Source of the DNA: CAYRTV01 sp964505785
Lineage (GTDB): Bacteria > Acidobacteriota > Aminicenantia > Aminicenantales > Aminicenantaceae
Reading direction: 5' to 3'
NCBI GenBank assembly: GCA_964505785.1
Contig: CAZDJZ010000031.1
Span: forward strand, 1 to 23,998
DNA length: 23,998 nt
Shown here: positions 14,746 through 23,203 of the stretch, one piece after another
Numbering within the stretch: the first letter of the stretch is position 1
How the letters are laid out: each line of letters begins with the position of its first letter
Made by a program: the position numbers and the translations under genes
The notes under the pieces: model-generated
Database searches by the model: none
Told to the model about the DNA's origin: nothing
What the model saw: the letters and a program-made list of their open reading frames with translations, nothing else

Positions 14746-14890
14746 TGTCATTCCGAGGAGCGAAGCGGCGTCGGAATCTTAGACGGGTCCGGTTTTTAAT
14801 GACGGGTCCGAATGATTCGGCGAAGAAGTCTAAGATTGAGACACGGCCTGCGGCCGCTCGCAATGACGAGAGGACACTCCTCAGGATGAC
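14746..14890. repeat. Dispersed palindromic element, long copy
   Basis: The ends are imperfect inverted repeats: GTCATTCCGAGGAG (14747-14760) and CTCCTCAGGATGAC (14876-14889). Inside are ATTCCGA/TCGGAAT (14750-14756, 14771-14777), AATCTTAGAC/GTCTAAGATT (14775-14784, 14828-14837) and a direct repeat GACGGGTCCG. The sequence style is that of widespread non-coding hairpin repeats. It lies just upstream of the UPF0182 gene. Confidence 0.65.
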
Positions 14891-14935
14891 AATGTGTGTC
14901 ATTTCCTAAGGAATAAGACAGGTTAAGGAGAGAAC

Positions 14936-17773
14936 ATGTACACAGTTTTAATTCTGATTTTATTGGGATTATCCGGCGGGCTTATCTATAAAGGCGCCAA
15001 GAAAAAGAATACCGGCCGCATCGCTTTTGGCGTGATTCTGCTGGTTTTCACTTGGTTTTTTTTCTGGTTTTTGGATTTTTGGGGAGAAATGCTGTGGTTC
15101 GAAGCCCTGGGCTATAACCAGCGCTTTTGGACGGTCGTATTAAGCCAAACCGCAGTGGCTCTGGCCGGGATTTTTCTCGGCGGTGTGATTGCTTGGCTGC
15201 TTACCCTGAAAATCCCCCCCGAAAAGATATGGTTTAAACGCGGCGCCCGCATTCTGGGTGCATTTACCGGAGCAGCCTGGGCGGTGTCCAACTGGGAAGT
15301 GATTTTACGGTTTTGGTTCCGGGTGGGGACAGAAACGACGGATCCAGTCCTGGGGAAAACCACGTCATTCTATCTGTTCAGCTTGCCTTTTTTTGACCGT
15401 TTATATGAGCTCGTGCTGCTGCTGGCGCTGATAGGCATAGGCGCTGTTTTTGCGGCTGCATTCCTGCGGTTTGAACGGGAGCAGATTGATTTTGACCTGC
15501 CGCAGCTGACCTCAAGCTCCGGGAAAGCCATGGTTGGAAATCTCTTTTGGGATGCCTCTTTTCTTTTGGTGGTGCTGGGGTTCGGTAAATATTTAAGCCG
15601 GTTTCATCTGATGTATTCGGATTGGGGCGCGGTCACAGGCGCCGGCTGGACGGATGTCCATATCCGCTTGCCCGGGTATTGGATCGCTATCCTGGTTTCT
15701 GTCTTACTGGCGGCCGGACTGCTTTTTCCCAAAGTCCGCACCCGGCTGGGAAAGCTTTTTTATCCCAAAAAATACGGCGGGCAAAAAGCACCGGTTTACA
15801 CATTCATTTCCGCCGCCATCGTGCTGTTCGGGACCTGGTTTTTGGTCCTGACCGCAATACCCGGATTATTCCAATGGCTGCGGGTGGAACCGAATGAAAT
15901 CACTTTTGAAAAACCTTACATTCAAAACAACATCAAGCTTACTCAGGAAGGATTCGGCCTTCATTTAATCGAAGAAAAGGAATTTCCAGTTGAGGAAACG
16001 TTTACTCCTGAAATGGTGGAAGAAAACCAGATTATCTTTCAAAATATCAGGTTATGGGATTGGCGGGCCCTGGATGCGGTATATAAACAATTTCAGGAGA
16101 TCCGCCTGTATTATGAATTCGAGGATGTAGATATTGACCGGTATACATTTAACGGCCAATACCGCCAGGTGATGGTTTCCGCGCGGGAAATGCAGTTTTC
16201 CAACCTTCCTTTGCAAAGTCAGACTTTTGTCAACCAGCGGTTCAAATATACGCACGGCAACGGCATTACCCTGGCTACAGTCCAGGAATTCACCCCGGAG
16301 GGTTTGCCCCATCTTTTGATTAAGGATATACCGCCCAAAAGCGAATATCCCGAATTGGAAGTCGACCGACCGCAAATTTATTATGGAGAATTGACCGATT
16401 ATCATGTGATTTCCAATAGCGATGAAGAGGAATTCGATTATCCCAGCGGGGAACAGAATGTCTATTCCCGCTACCAGGGAAAAGGCGGAGTCAGGATGTC
16501 CAATATATGGCGGAAGTTTTTATTCGGCTGGAAATTCGACGGTACCCGGCTTTTTTTGTCCAGCTATCCCAATCCGGACAGCCGGATCATGTTTCATCGC
16601 CGAATTAAGGACCGTGTACAGACTTTGGCGCCTTTTCTGCATTTCGATGATGACCCGTATGTTGTATTAGCCGACGGCGAACTTTATTGGATTGTAGATG
16701 CCTATACCAGTTCTCCCTATTTTCCTTACAGTGAACCCTTTTCCTCAAGGGAAGTGATCGAATACAGAGAAGGCAATGTGACCCGGACTTTGACAAACCA
16801 GATCGCACCCCGGCTTGACGGAGCCAATTATGTCCGTAATGCCGCAAAAGTGGTGGTGAATGCCTATGAAGGATCCGTTGATTTCTATATTTTTGACCCG
16901 GAAGATCCCATCATCCAAGTTTGGAGCCGGATTTTCCCGGATTTGTTTAAAAATCAGGAAGACATGCCGGAGTCCCTTTTACCGCATATCCGGTATCCCG
17001 CCGACCTGTTGTTGGTGCAGGGGCGGGTTTATTCCAAATATCACATGACGGACCCGGACGTATTTTATAATCAGGAAGATTTGTGGATCCGGGCGACTGA
17101 AAAGTATTACGGCCAGGTTCAGCCGGTCGAACCGTATTATGTGATGTGGGAGCTTCCGGAAGAAGACGAGCCCCAGTTTGTTTTGATTATGCCCTTTACG
17201 CCCAAAAACCGGCAGGTGATGATCGGGTGGATCGCCGGAATGTGCGATCCGGAGAATTACGGACGCTTTCTGGCCTATAAATTCCCGAAAGAAAAGCGGG
17301 TGCTGGGGCCGCAGCAGGTGGAAACCAAAATCGATCAGGAACGCTTTTTATCCGGTCAATTGAGTCTTTGGGACCAGAGGGGATCCAATGTCATCCGGGG
17401 CAATGTGCTGGCCATTCCAGTGGATAAAACAATTATTTATGTTGAACCAATTTATCTGCAATCTGAAACCGCGGCCTATCCGGAGCTCCGCCTGGTGATA
17501 GTCATGCACGGCGATAATCTCAGCTATGCTGAGACTTTTGATAAAGCCCTGCAAGGCTTGTTTGATAAAACTATTCCTCAACAGGCAGTAACCCAGGAGG
17601 GTCCGGTTGAAGCCGCAGCCACCCTGGGCACTTTAATTCAGGATGCAGATCAGGCCTTCAATGATTATCTCCGTTTGCTTGGAGAAAAAAGGTTCCAGGA
17701 AGCCGGGCAGGCATTGGACCGCCTGCAGAGCGCATTGAACCGCCTGGTGGAACAGTCCGGCCAAAATCAGTAA
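14936..17773 (+). CDS. UPF0182-family membrane protein
   Basis: The 945-residue protein fits UPF0182 in length and layout. Hydrophobic segments lie near 3-20, 29-48, 65-90, 105-120, 152-176, 204-220, 245-265 and 285-312. A large hydrophilic domain (about 320-890) begins with RVEPNEITFEKPYIQNNI, a family signature, and ends in a helical, acidic, Gln-rich tail. The domain is predicted to lie outside the inner membrane. The function of UPF0182 proteins is not established. TAAGGAG lies 6-12 bases upstream of the ATG. Its stop codon overlaps the next gene's start (TAATG), so the pair is probably co-translated. No frameshift or truncation is seen. Confidence 0.9.
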   Translation: MYTVLILILLGLSGGLIYKGAKKKNTGRIAFGVILLVFTWFFFWFLDFWGEMLWFEALGYNQRFWTVVLSQTAVALAGIFLGGVIAWLLTLKIPPEKIWFKRGARILGAFTGAAWAVSNWEVILRFWFRVGTETTDPVLGKTTSFYLFSLPFFDRLYELVLLLALIGIGAVFAAAFLRFEREQIDFDLPQLTSSSGKAMVGNLFWDASFLLVVLGFGKYLSRFHLMYSDWGAVTGAGWTDVHIRLPGYWIAILVSVLLAAGLLFPKVRTRLGKLFYPKKYGGQKAPVYTFISAAIVLFGTWFLVLTAIPGLFQWLRVEPNEITFEKPYIQNNIKLTQEGFGLHLIEEKEFPVEETFTPEMVEENQIIFQNIRLWDWRALDAVYKQFQEIRLYYEFEDVDIDRYTFNGQYRQVMVSAREMQFSNLPLQSQTFVNQRFKYTHGNGITLATVQEFTPEGLPHLLIKDIPPKSEYPELEVDRPQIYYGELTDYHVISNSDEEEFDYPSGEQNVYSRYQGKGGVRMSNIWRKFLFGWKFDGTRLFLSSYPNPDSRIMFHRRIKDRVQTLAPFLHFDDDPYVVLADGELYWIVDAYTSSPYFPYSEPFSSREVIEYREGNVTRTLTNQIAPRLDGANYVRNAAKVVVNAYEGSVDFYIFDPEDPIIQVWSRIFPDLFKNQEDMPESLLPHIRYPADLLLVQGRVYSKYHMTDPDVFYNQEDLWIRATEKYYGQVQPVEPYYVMWELPEEDEPQFVLIMPFTPKNRQVMIGWIAGMCDPENYGRFLAYKFPKEKRVLGPQQVETKIDQERFLSGQLSLWDQRGSNVIRGNVLAIPVDKTIIYVEPIYLQSETAAYPELRLVIVMHGDNLSYAETFDKALQGLFDKTIPQQAVTQEGPVEAAATLGTLIQDADQAFNDYLRLLGEKRFQEAGQALDRLQSALNRLVEQSGQNQ

Positions 17774-18606
17774 TGACCGGTACCGTGTGGTTTAGGATCG
17801 TTTTCCTTGTTTTTTCCGTACTGCTCGCCGGGTTTCCAGGTTTTAAACCGGCTCCGGCCGCCGGGCAAAAACTTGTTTGGACCTATATCATAAACAAGAC
17901 CGGCCGGGTGGTCCGTTTTCAAGCAGGTTTGTTTTGGAATCAATGGGATATGAAGGAAGAGGTTCTGGAGCCGGGAGAAAAAAAATCTTTTCCCGGCGCC
18001 AGCGCTGTTAAAGTCCGCTTCAAGCATGGAAAGGAGTCGCTTCTTTACCGGTTGAATCCCGGGCCGAGATATTTATTCCGCCTGGATGAAAGCGGCTGCA
18101 TGGATATCTTTGCGGAACCGCCGGTGGATAAATCCCTGGATTATTTTGTTCCGTTCGTAGCCACGCCCCCCTCTGTGATCGACCGGATGCTGGAAATGGC
18201 AGATGTCTCCAGTGATGATGTTCTGTTCGATTTAGGCTGCGGTGACGGCCGGATTGTGATCACCGCTGCAAAAAAATACGGCGCCCGGGGAGTCGGGATT
18301 GATATCGACCTCCGCAGGATTCAGGAAGCGCAGAAGAATGCCGCGCATCACGGGGTCTCGGATCGGGTTAAATTCATAGAGCAGGACGCGTTGGAGGCGG
18401 ATTTAACCGGGGCGACTGTGGTCACTGTGTATATGTCCATGCAGTTTAACCAAAAACTCCGTCCGGTTTTTGAGTCGGACCTTAAGCCCGGAGCGCGGGT
18501 AGTGGCGCATAATTACGCCGTTCCGGGATGGGCCCACCGCATGGTTCGTTATGAAACTCTGGAATCCGCTGATGGCACAGAGCATATAATTTTTCTCTAT
18601 CAATAA
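17773..18606 (+). CDS. SAM-dependent methyltransferase with signal peptide (FAM173-like)
   Basis: The 277-residue protein begins with a signal-like segment: hydrophobic residues 7-20 and a possible cleavage near APA-AG (about 27-31). A beta-rich module (about 33-112) with NKTGRVVRF resembles a VHL-like or carbohydrate/protein-binding fold. A class I methyltransferase follows: FVATPPSVIDRMLEMA (128-143), motif I LFDLGCGDGR (151-160), motif II GVGIDID (173-179), and ATVVTVYMS in strand 4. The TPP-x-V-x-x-ML lead-in is that of the FAM173 lysine methyltransferases (ATPSCKMT/ANTKMT) of mitochondria. SAM is cytoplasmic, so an exported enzyme would be odd. The start overlaps UPF0182's stop by one base, with no independent ribosome binding site, indicating translational coupling. 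Confidence 0.82.
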   Translation: MTGTVWFRIVFLVFSVLLAGFPGFKPAPAAGQKLVWTYIINKTGRVVRFQAGLFWNQWDMKEEVLEPGEKKSFPGASAVKVRFKHGKESLLYRLNPGPRYLFRLDESGCMDIFAEPPVDKSLDYFVPFVATPPSVIDRMLEMADVSSDDVLFDLGCGDGRIVITAAKKYGARGVGIDIDLRRIQEAQKNAAHHGVSDRVKFIEQDALEADLTGATVVTVYMSMQFNQKLRPVFESDLKPGARVVAHNYAVPGWAHRMVRYETLESADGTEHIIFLYQ

Positions 18607-18745
18607 CCGAAGGATTCCAAACAGCTTTATATATCTCAAATCTGAAAACCACGCCATTTTCATTTGCCTTGAGTGGCGAAGCTTTTCATTTTCATCGCCT
18701 GATTTTCAAGGGCCTCCAGCTTCGGTCCGAAAAATTCAGGCAAGT

Positions 18746-19243
18746 TTATTTGGATGTGTTTATCCCGGTTCCCTGCAGGAGAAGTCCGGGAAACAGGTTC
18801 TGCCTGAACACTTCATAGGCGGCCACAGCCACGGCATTGGATAGATTCAGGGACCGGACCTTCCCAGTCATGGGGATCCGGCAGCATTTGTCCGGATTCC
18901 GCTTTAAAACCGGTTCCGGAATTCCATAGGTTTCACCTCCGAAAATCAGCTGGACCTTCCCGGAATAATCCATCTCATCGTAACGGCGCCCGGCCTTCTT
19001 GGAAAAATATACCGGATTTCCTATTCCCCGGCGTACAAAATATTCATCCAGAGCCGCATAGGTTTCAACTTCAACATGCGGCCAATAGTCCAGTCCGGCG
19101 CGCTTGAGGTATTTGTCATCCAATGAAAATCCCAGCGGCTTAATCAGATGCAGCCTGGCTCCCAGAGCGGCGCAGGTCCGGGCGATATTTCCGGTATTTT
19201 GGGGAATTTCCGGCTGATAAAGAACAATATCAAGCTCAAACAT
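18746..19243 (-). CDS. trmL: tRNA (cytidine/uridine-34 2'-O)-methyltransferase TrmL
   Basis: The 165-residue SPOUT enzyme should methylate the ribose at the wobble position of tRNA-Leu isoacceptors in the cytoplasm, using SAM. Diagnostic segments are VLYQPEIPQNTGNIARTC (7-24), RLHLIKPLGF, KRAGLDYW (47-54), IFGGETYGIPE (100-110), and the knot-forming IPMTGKVRSLNLSNAVAV (113-130). A leading in-frame segment of 9 residues from 19270 is excluded: GGGAG lies about 8 bases before the ATG at 19243, and the protein then starts exactly where family members do. Length is close to the usual 155-165. Confidence 0.92.
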   Translation of the reverse strand: MFELDIVLYQPEIPQNTGNIARTCAALGARLHLIKPLGFSLDDKYLKRAGLDYWPHVEVETYAALDEYFVRRGIGNPVYFSKKAGRRYDEMDYSGKVQLIFGGETYGIPEPVLKRNPDKCCRIPMTGKVRSLNLSNAVAVAAYEVFRQNLFPGLLLQGTGINTSK

Positions 19244-19281
19244 AATACTAACTCCCAAAAACATGTCCATACTTATGATTT

Positions 19282-19330
19282 AATAAAATACCTTTTAACT
19301 TTCTTCTTTTTACTTTTCACTTCCAAAGAT
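19282..19330. repeat. Polypurine (minus-strand) AAAGTAAAAAG-type tract
   Basis: The minus strand reads GAAGTGAAAAGTAAAAAGAA and onward. These are the same units as in copy B at 23767-23807, here in the trmL upstream region. Confidence 0.4.
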
Positions 19331-19364
19331 AGGCAACCATTTATAAGTGAATATCGTATATAAT

Positions 19365-19533
19365 AGTGAAACTCTGTTTATGAGGTTTGTCTGTGGTTAT
19401 TTTTTACCTCTAATACCCCGCAAGGGAAGACTCCTCCACAGGGTTTGGTGAACAGCCCCGGATGGGAATAATCGGAAACAGGGATAGGACGTTAAAACGA
19501 TAGGCTCCCGCCGGGGCCGGTTCACGGTTTCAG
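19365..19533 (+). ncRNA. Candidate structured non-coding RNA or paired hairpins
   Basis: A consensus TATAAT (19359-19364), without a clear -35, is followed by about 170 bases rich in pairings. CTGTGG...CCACAG encloses a CCC-GCAA-GGG tetraloop hairpin, then a long hairpin of GTGAAC-A-GCCCCGG with CCGGGGC-CG-GTTCAC, extended by GGGA/TCCC and ATCG/CGAT across a 3x3 internal loop. Outer TGAAAC and GTTTCA could close the whole. The region is gene-free up to 19521 and the 3' arm enters the amidohydrolase stop codon. It matches no RNA family I can name; 6S-like or a bidirectional terminator are options. Confidence 0.4.
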
Positions 19534-20754
19534 CAGGTTCTTTATGATTCGTCCCTCCTGCACAATCAACATGACTTTTCGCAGATCCCGGATATTCTGC
19601 AGCGGATTGCCGTCGATGACCAGCAGGTCGGCGATTTTTCCCTTTTCTATCGTTCCTAATCGGTCATCAGCGTCAATGACCTCTGCCCCGATCCGCGTGG
19701 CGGCGATCAATGCTTCTTCCGGGGTATAACCGTTTTTCACAAACCGTTCCATCTCTTCGAAGTAGAGCCCCGGATTTTGGTCCATGAATTCATAAATGGC
19801 GTCCGTCCCGATGGCCATCGGGACAGCCGCCGCTTTCATCTTTTGGAAAATGACTTCATATTCATGCGGTTGATCATCCGGGATGGCTTTGCCCCGCTGC
19901 TGATGGAGCTTCATCATGATGGTCATAGTGGGAACGCCGTAAATCTGTTTTTCTCCCATCATCCGAATGACATCATCCGGCAATGCATAGGCATGTTCGA
20001 TGACATCCGCCCCCAGTTCCGCCGCCCAGCGGATGTAGGCGGGTTCACCGCCTAAATAGCCGGAATGGACAGCGACCATTTTGCGTAAAAGATGCGCTTC
20101 TTCCATGGCGGCTTGAAGTTCCGCTTTTGTGTAAGGAGGCAGAATTTTAATCACGTCCGCTCCTTTTTTAATTTGGAGCCGGACCGCTCTCTGGAACGCA
20201 TCAGGCCCATCCGCTTCATAGGCCATGTCAAAGCGGGATACCCCATGTCCTCCGGTGGCATTAATCCTTTCACCTACGACCACAGGACGGGAGCCGAGAA
20301 GAAAACCATCCTGAAAGGCTTTTTTCGCCATAAAGCTTACATCATGGTAGGCGCCCGCATCCATGATGGTTGTGATGCCTCCCATCAAGTGCCGTCTAAG
20401 GTGGTGAGACGCACGGAAAGCGCAGATAGCGTCATTGAGAACAAAGGGTTGTTCACGCGTATTGGGATAATTCATGTGGTAGTGGGCATCGATTAAACCC
20501 GGGACCACCCAGCGTCCGCCGGCATCTATTACTCCGGCGCCGGGCGGCGGTTGTATTTCTCCGTCTTTACCTATATGAGTAAACAATCCATTTTCTATGT
20601 GAATGACGGCGTTTTCTATGGAGGGACCTCCGGTCCCGGCAAAAATCCGGGCATTTCGGATGACGAGGGTATCATCATCTGCAAACAGGAATAGTCCGCT
20701 GAAAAAAACCAGGGCTAAGGCAGAAACGGCGGCCCGGCGTATAAATGGAATCAT
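19522..20754 (-). CDS. Exported metal-dependent amidohydrolase (imidazolonepropionase-like)
   Basis: The 410-residue protein starts with a Sec signal peptide (charged RR at 6-7, hydrophobic 8-24, FADD near the cleavage site). The amidohydrolase barrel has a complete ligand set: HYH (H91, H93), K203 in VIKIL (probably carbamylated), H230 (VAVHSG), H254 (IEHAYAL) and D318 (IGTDAI). The pattern fits the Xaa-Pro/imidazolonepropionase-like branch, whose periplasmic members cleave N-terminal dipeptides or related amides. AGGAGG lies about 8 bases before the ATG. The DUF5916 gene ends 72 bases upstream on the same strand, so both may share a transcript. The stop codon falls within the structured 3' region. 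Confidence 0.87.
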   Translation of the reverse strand: MIPFIRRAAVSALALVFFSGLFLFADDDTLVIRNARIFAGTGGPSIENAVIHIENGLFTHIGKDGEIQPPPGAGVIDAGGRWVVPGLIDAHYHMNYPNTREQPFVLNDAICAFRASHHLRRHLMGGITTIMDAGAYHDVSFMAKKAFQDGFLLGSRPVVVGERINATGGHGVSRFDMAYEADGPDAFQRAVRLQIKKGADVIKILPPYTKAELQAAMEEAHLLRKMVAVHSGYLGGEPAYIRWAAELGADVIEHAYALPDDVIRMMGEKQIYGVPTMTIMMKLHQQRGKAIPDDQPHEYEVIFQKMKAAAVPMAIGTDAIYEFMDQNPGLYFEEMERFVKNGYTPEEALIAATRIGAEVIDADDRLGTIEKGKIADLLVIDGNPLQNIRDLRKVMLIVQEGRIIKNLLKP

Positions 20755-20826
20755 TTGTTTGCCTCCTATTGAGTTTTCCGCTTTAACTATATTTCACCTG
20801 GAAACTGGAAGCAAGAGGAAGCCAGT

Positions 20827-23061
20827 TCAGAATGTCCAAGCGTATCCGATTTTGAGAAAGAAAGTACGATCTTTTTGAGTTAGCTCAACCCCGTCAAATC
20901 CCAGATAATTGTCGCTGTATCCGAGGAAAAGGACCGTTCTGGGATTCAGTTTGTAAGAAAACAGCAGCTGGGAAAACAGGGTTTGGGTGTCCGGGTTGAT
21001 TTCAAAGAGATAAAGATCCTGATTCCGGCTGACCTTCTGATACTGCAGGATCGCACGGAAAAAGGCCCGCTGGTTGAGATGAAAAATGAAATTAACCTGA
21101 GGAAGATGGACTAAGAACAAGCGGTCGCCGCCAATATTAAGGCGGTAATTCAGGTAATCCCCGCTAAGAGAAAAATGCTTGCCTATATTTATTCTGATTC
21201 CGGGATTCACCTGAAAATATTGACCGGCCCGGATATGACTGTAATCGATTTCGTCTCCATAACTGACCCGAATATCAGCATTGAAGCTCCCGGAAGGCTG
21301 GAAAGACAGCATGATATGATTGAAAAACTGCATAAAGGACTTTTGCTGAAAAACTTTTTCCCGCCCGCCGATCACAAAATTCAGCTGCGACTGCATGGGT
21401 CCCTGCAAAGAAATGATGGTTTCCAGTTCTCTTTCCAGCAGATTGCCTTTGTAGTCATTGGCCTGGTCATAATTACCTACCAATTGGATTTGAGAAAAAA
21501 ATGAATTCTCGTTCCCGAAATAGAGATAGCCTCCCCCCAGCTCAAACTGGCGGTATCCTACTTGAGGCATAAAACCTAAATCGGCCCGGAAATCCGGGTG
21601 GATATCGGCATATTCCCCGAATAAGATATAGGAGCGTGTTTGCCGGCTGAGTTCGATCCGGCCGGCGTAACCGGACAGGCCTTCCAGGTCCTGGCCATAG
21701 GCGGCCGCCGAATCCTGGGGATAGGCGGTTTGAGAGCCCAGGAGCTGAAAAGTCAAAGTATCTGCTTTTGTCAGACGCAGCAATCCGTCCACGCCTCCGA
21801 CCCGGTTATGATACGATTTTCCTTCCCGGTCGGTCACCAACAGGCCCAGCGTGGATGAGTTGCCGATGTCCCGGCGGTAGCGCATCGCATTGGCGAAAGC
21901 AGATTGAGAGAGGGAGGTTGATCTCGATCCTTCAGGCCCGGGAAAGATCAGGTTGGTGAAGCTGTCCTGCGCGGAAAAAATCCCAAGGGCATGGGGCCCT
22001 TCTTTCCCAGATACTTTGATTCCCCATTCCGGATCGGCGATGGAGCGGGTGTATAGTGCGCGAAAGGGCGTTTCGAAAAAATCCTGTCCTTCCAAAAAAA
22101 ACGGGCGTTTTTCCGGATAGTAAAGCGCAAACTGCTTGTTGATTTCCAATTGGGCGACATCCGCTTCCACCTGGGAAAAATCCGGATTGACGGCGGCGCT
22201 CAGGGTCAGGTTATTGGTGAAACCCCAACGTCCGGAGAGACCAACATCCGCCTGAGCTTTGTCTTTTTCCAAGGAACCGGAAGGAAAAGGGGTTCGCCGG
22301 TCTGAACGGAGTCCGGTAATGGTGGGATCCAGTTCGATATTGCGGCCGGGCTCTGCTCCAGCAAACCCCTTGATTTTGGGTAGCTGGCACAGCAGGCAAT
22401 TCATTTGATCGCGGTCAATGGGAAAGCCGCTGATCTGATGGCGGCGGCTGCGGGGATAGATGCGGAGAGGCGCAAAACCCCATATCTGTTCTTCTTCAGA
22501 TGGCTGGAACTGCATGGCCCGAAAAGGGATGGCCATTTCCACCACATATCCGAAATCGGTGATATTGCCGGCGGAGGCCCAAATGGCATCCCAGGACTGA
22601 TCTTCTTTACTGCCGCCTTCACTAAATATTTCATCTGCCTGCACGCCTAAAGGATTGGCAAAAAAAGCGAATCCCCGGTTTTCATCATTGAACGTGTCCA
22701 GAAGCACACCCACCAGATCGTCGTTCCACATCTCGTCCCGGTCGGACAGATGAGCCCGGATTTGGTCCGGATGGGGATCATAAGCCCGAAAGGCGGCGTA
22801 CAGATGATTTTTGTCATACATCAGAAAACATTCACCCTTAGCCGGGGCCGTGACGTTTTCGGCCGGCATGACTTCGATATCCATGCTGAAGTGAGCGGCT
22901 TCCCGTTCCCAAACGGGCTCATCCAGCCGTCCGTCGATATGAATTTCTGCGTCGATCCGGGGAATTTGATAAATTTTTTCTTCATTGAATTCGTTTTGTG
23001 AAGGAATAAGTCCGGGTGTTAGAAAAATACTGCTTATTAGGATGATAATAAATCGGCGCAA
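20827..23061 (-). CDS. DUF5916 outer-membrane protein with CBM9-like N-domain
   Basis: The 744-residue protein has a signal peptide (LRRFIIILISSIFLTPG), then a CBM9-like beta-sandwich (IDGRLDEPVWEREA near 42-55, through about 200) and a long beta-rich DUF5916 region. NFSQVEADVAQLEINKQF- and YPEKRPFFLEGQDFF-like segments are conserved in the family. The C-terminus ends in Phe after alternating aromatic residues, as in outer-membrane barrels. Function is unknown; similar genes sit beside peptidases in other genomes, as here beside an exported amidohydrolase. The ATG at 23088 is rejected because GAGGAGG lies at about 23067-23073, five bases before a TTG at 23061, just where the signal peptide begins. 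Confidence 0.8.
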   Translation of the reverse strand: MRRFIIILISSIFLTPGLIPSQNEFNEEKIYQIPRIDAEIHIDGRLDEPVWEREAAHFSMDIEVMPAENVTAPAKGECFLMYDKNHLYAAFRAYDPHPDQIRAHLSDRDEMWNDDLVGVLLDTFNDENRGFAFFANPLGVQADEIFSEGGSKEDQSWDAIWASAGNITDFGYVVEMAIPFRAMQFQPSEEEQIWGFAPLRIYPRSRRHQISGFPIDRDQMNCLLCQLPKIKGFAGAEPGRNIELDPTITGLRSDRRTPFPSGSLEKDKAQADVGLSGRWGFTNNLTLSAAVNPDFSQVEADVAQLEINKQFALYYPEKRPFFLEGQDFFETPFRALYTRSIADPEWGIKVSGKEGPHALGIFSAQDSFTNLIFPGPEGSRSTSLSQSAFANAMRYRRDIGNSSTLGLLVTDREGKSYHNRVGGVDGLLRLTKADTLTFQLLGSQTAYPQDSAAAYGQDLEGLSGYAGRIELSRQTRSYILFGEYADIHPDFRADLGFMPQVGYRQFELGGGYLYFGNENSFFSQIQLVGNYDQANDYKGNLLERELETIISLQGPMQSQLNFVIGGREKVFQQKSFMQFFNHIMLSFQPSGSFNADIRVSYGDEIDYSHIRAGQYFQVNPGIRINIGKHFSLSGDYLNYRLNIGGDRLFLVHLPQVNFIFHLNQRAFFRAILQYQKVSRNQDLYLFEINPDTQTLFSQLLFSYKLNPRTVLFLGYSDNYLGFDGVELTQKDRTFFLKIGYAWTF

Positions 23062-23180
23062 TTGAACCTCCTCTTTTTTTCTATGCATTTGTCCGAATAA
23101 ATAGAATGTCCGGTCTTCATTAAATAGTACGAAAACGACAGAGAAAAAGTTCGTATTAGATTTATTGGATGTTGTGTGGT

Positions 23181-23186
23181 TATAAT
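23181..23186 (+). promoter_or_regulatory. Consensus -10 box upstream of the DsbD-N gene
   Basis: TATAAT with a G-rich upstream segment (GTGTGGT) but no clear -35. Start would be near 23193, leaving a leader of only about 10 bases, so use is uncertain. Confidence 0.3.
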
Positions 23187-23203
23187 AAGAATGGGAGGGA
23201 AGA

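Larger units (their letters stand above)
14385..14935. other. Repeat-rich intergenic region
   Basis: 551 bases without a credible gene. It holds a small hairpin GCCTGC-TTT-GCAGGC (14422-14436), a pyrimidine tract (14459-14530), unassigned sequence, and a palindromic repeat element (14746-14890). The long minus-strand frame over 14615-14902 is a by-product of that repeat. Confidence 0.6.

Noticed and set aside
14615..14902. Open frame of 95 codons on the minus strand
   Set aside because: It lies over the palindromic repeat at 14746-14890, has low-quality composition and no ribosome binding site, and is the kind of false gene such repeats create.
19365..19533. RNase P RNA, SRP RNA or tmRNA
   Set aside because: Conserved words of these RNAs (for example GGAAGGAAGC-type or AGAGGNAAGTCC motifs) are absent.
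23089..23130. Minus-strand ACCGGACATTC and TCGGACAAAT resembling the motif at 1-40
   Set aside because: Spacing and flanks differ from the pair at 1-40 and the copies are imperfect; similar ACCGGACA words occur elsewhere (about 12992, and within a gene at 14342), so chance is likely.
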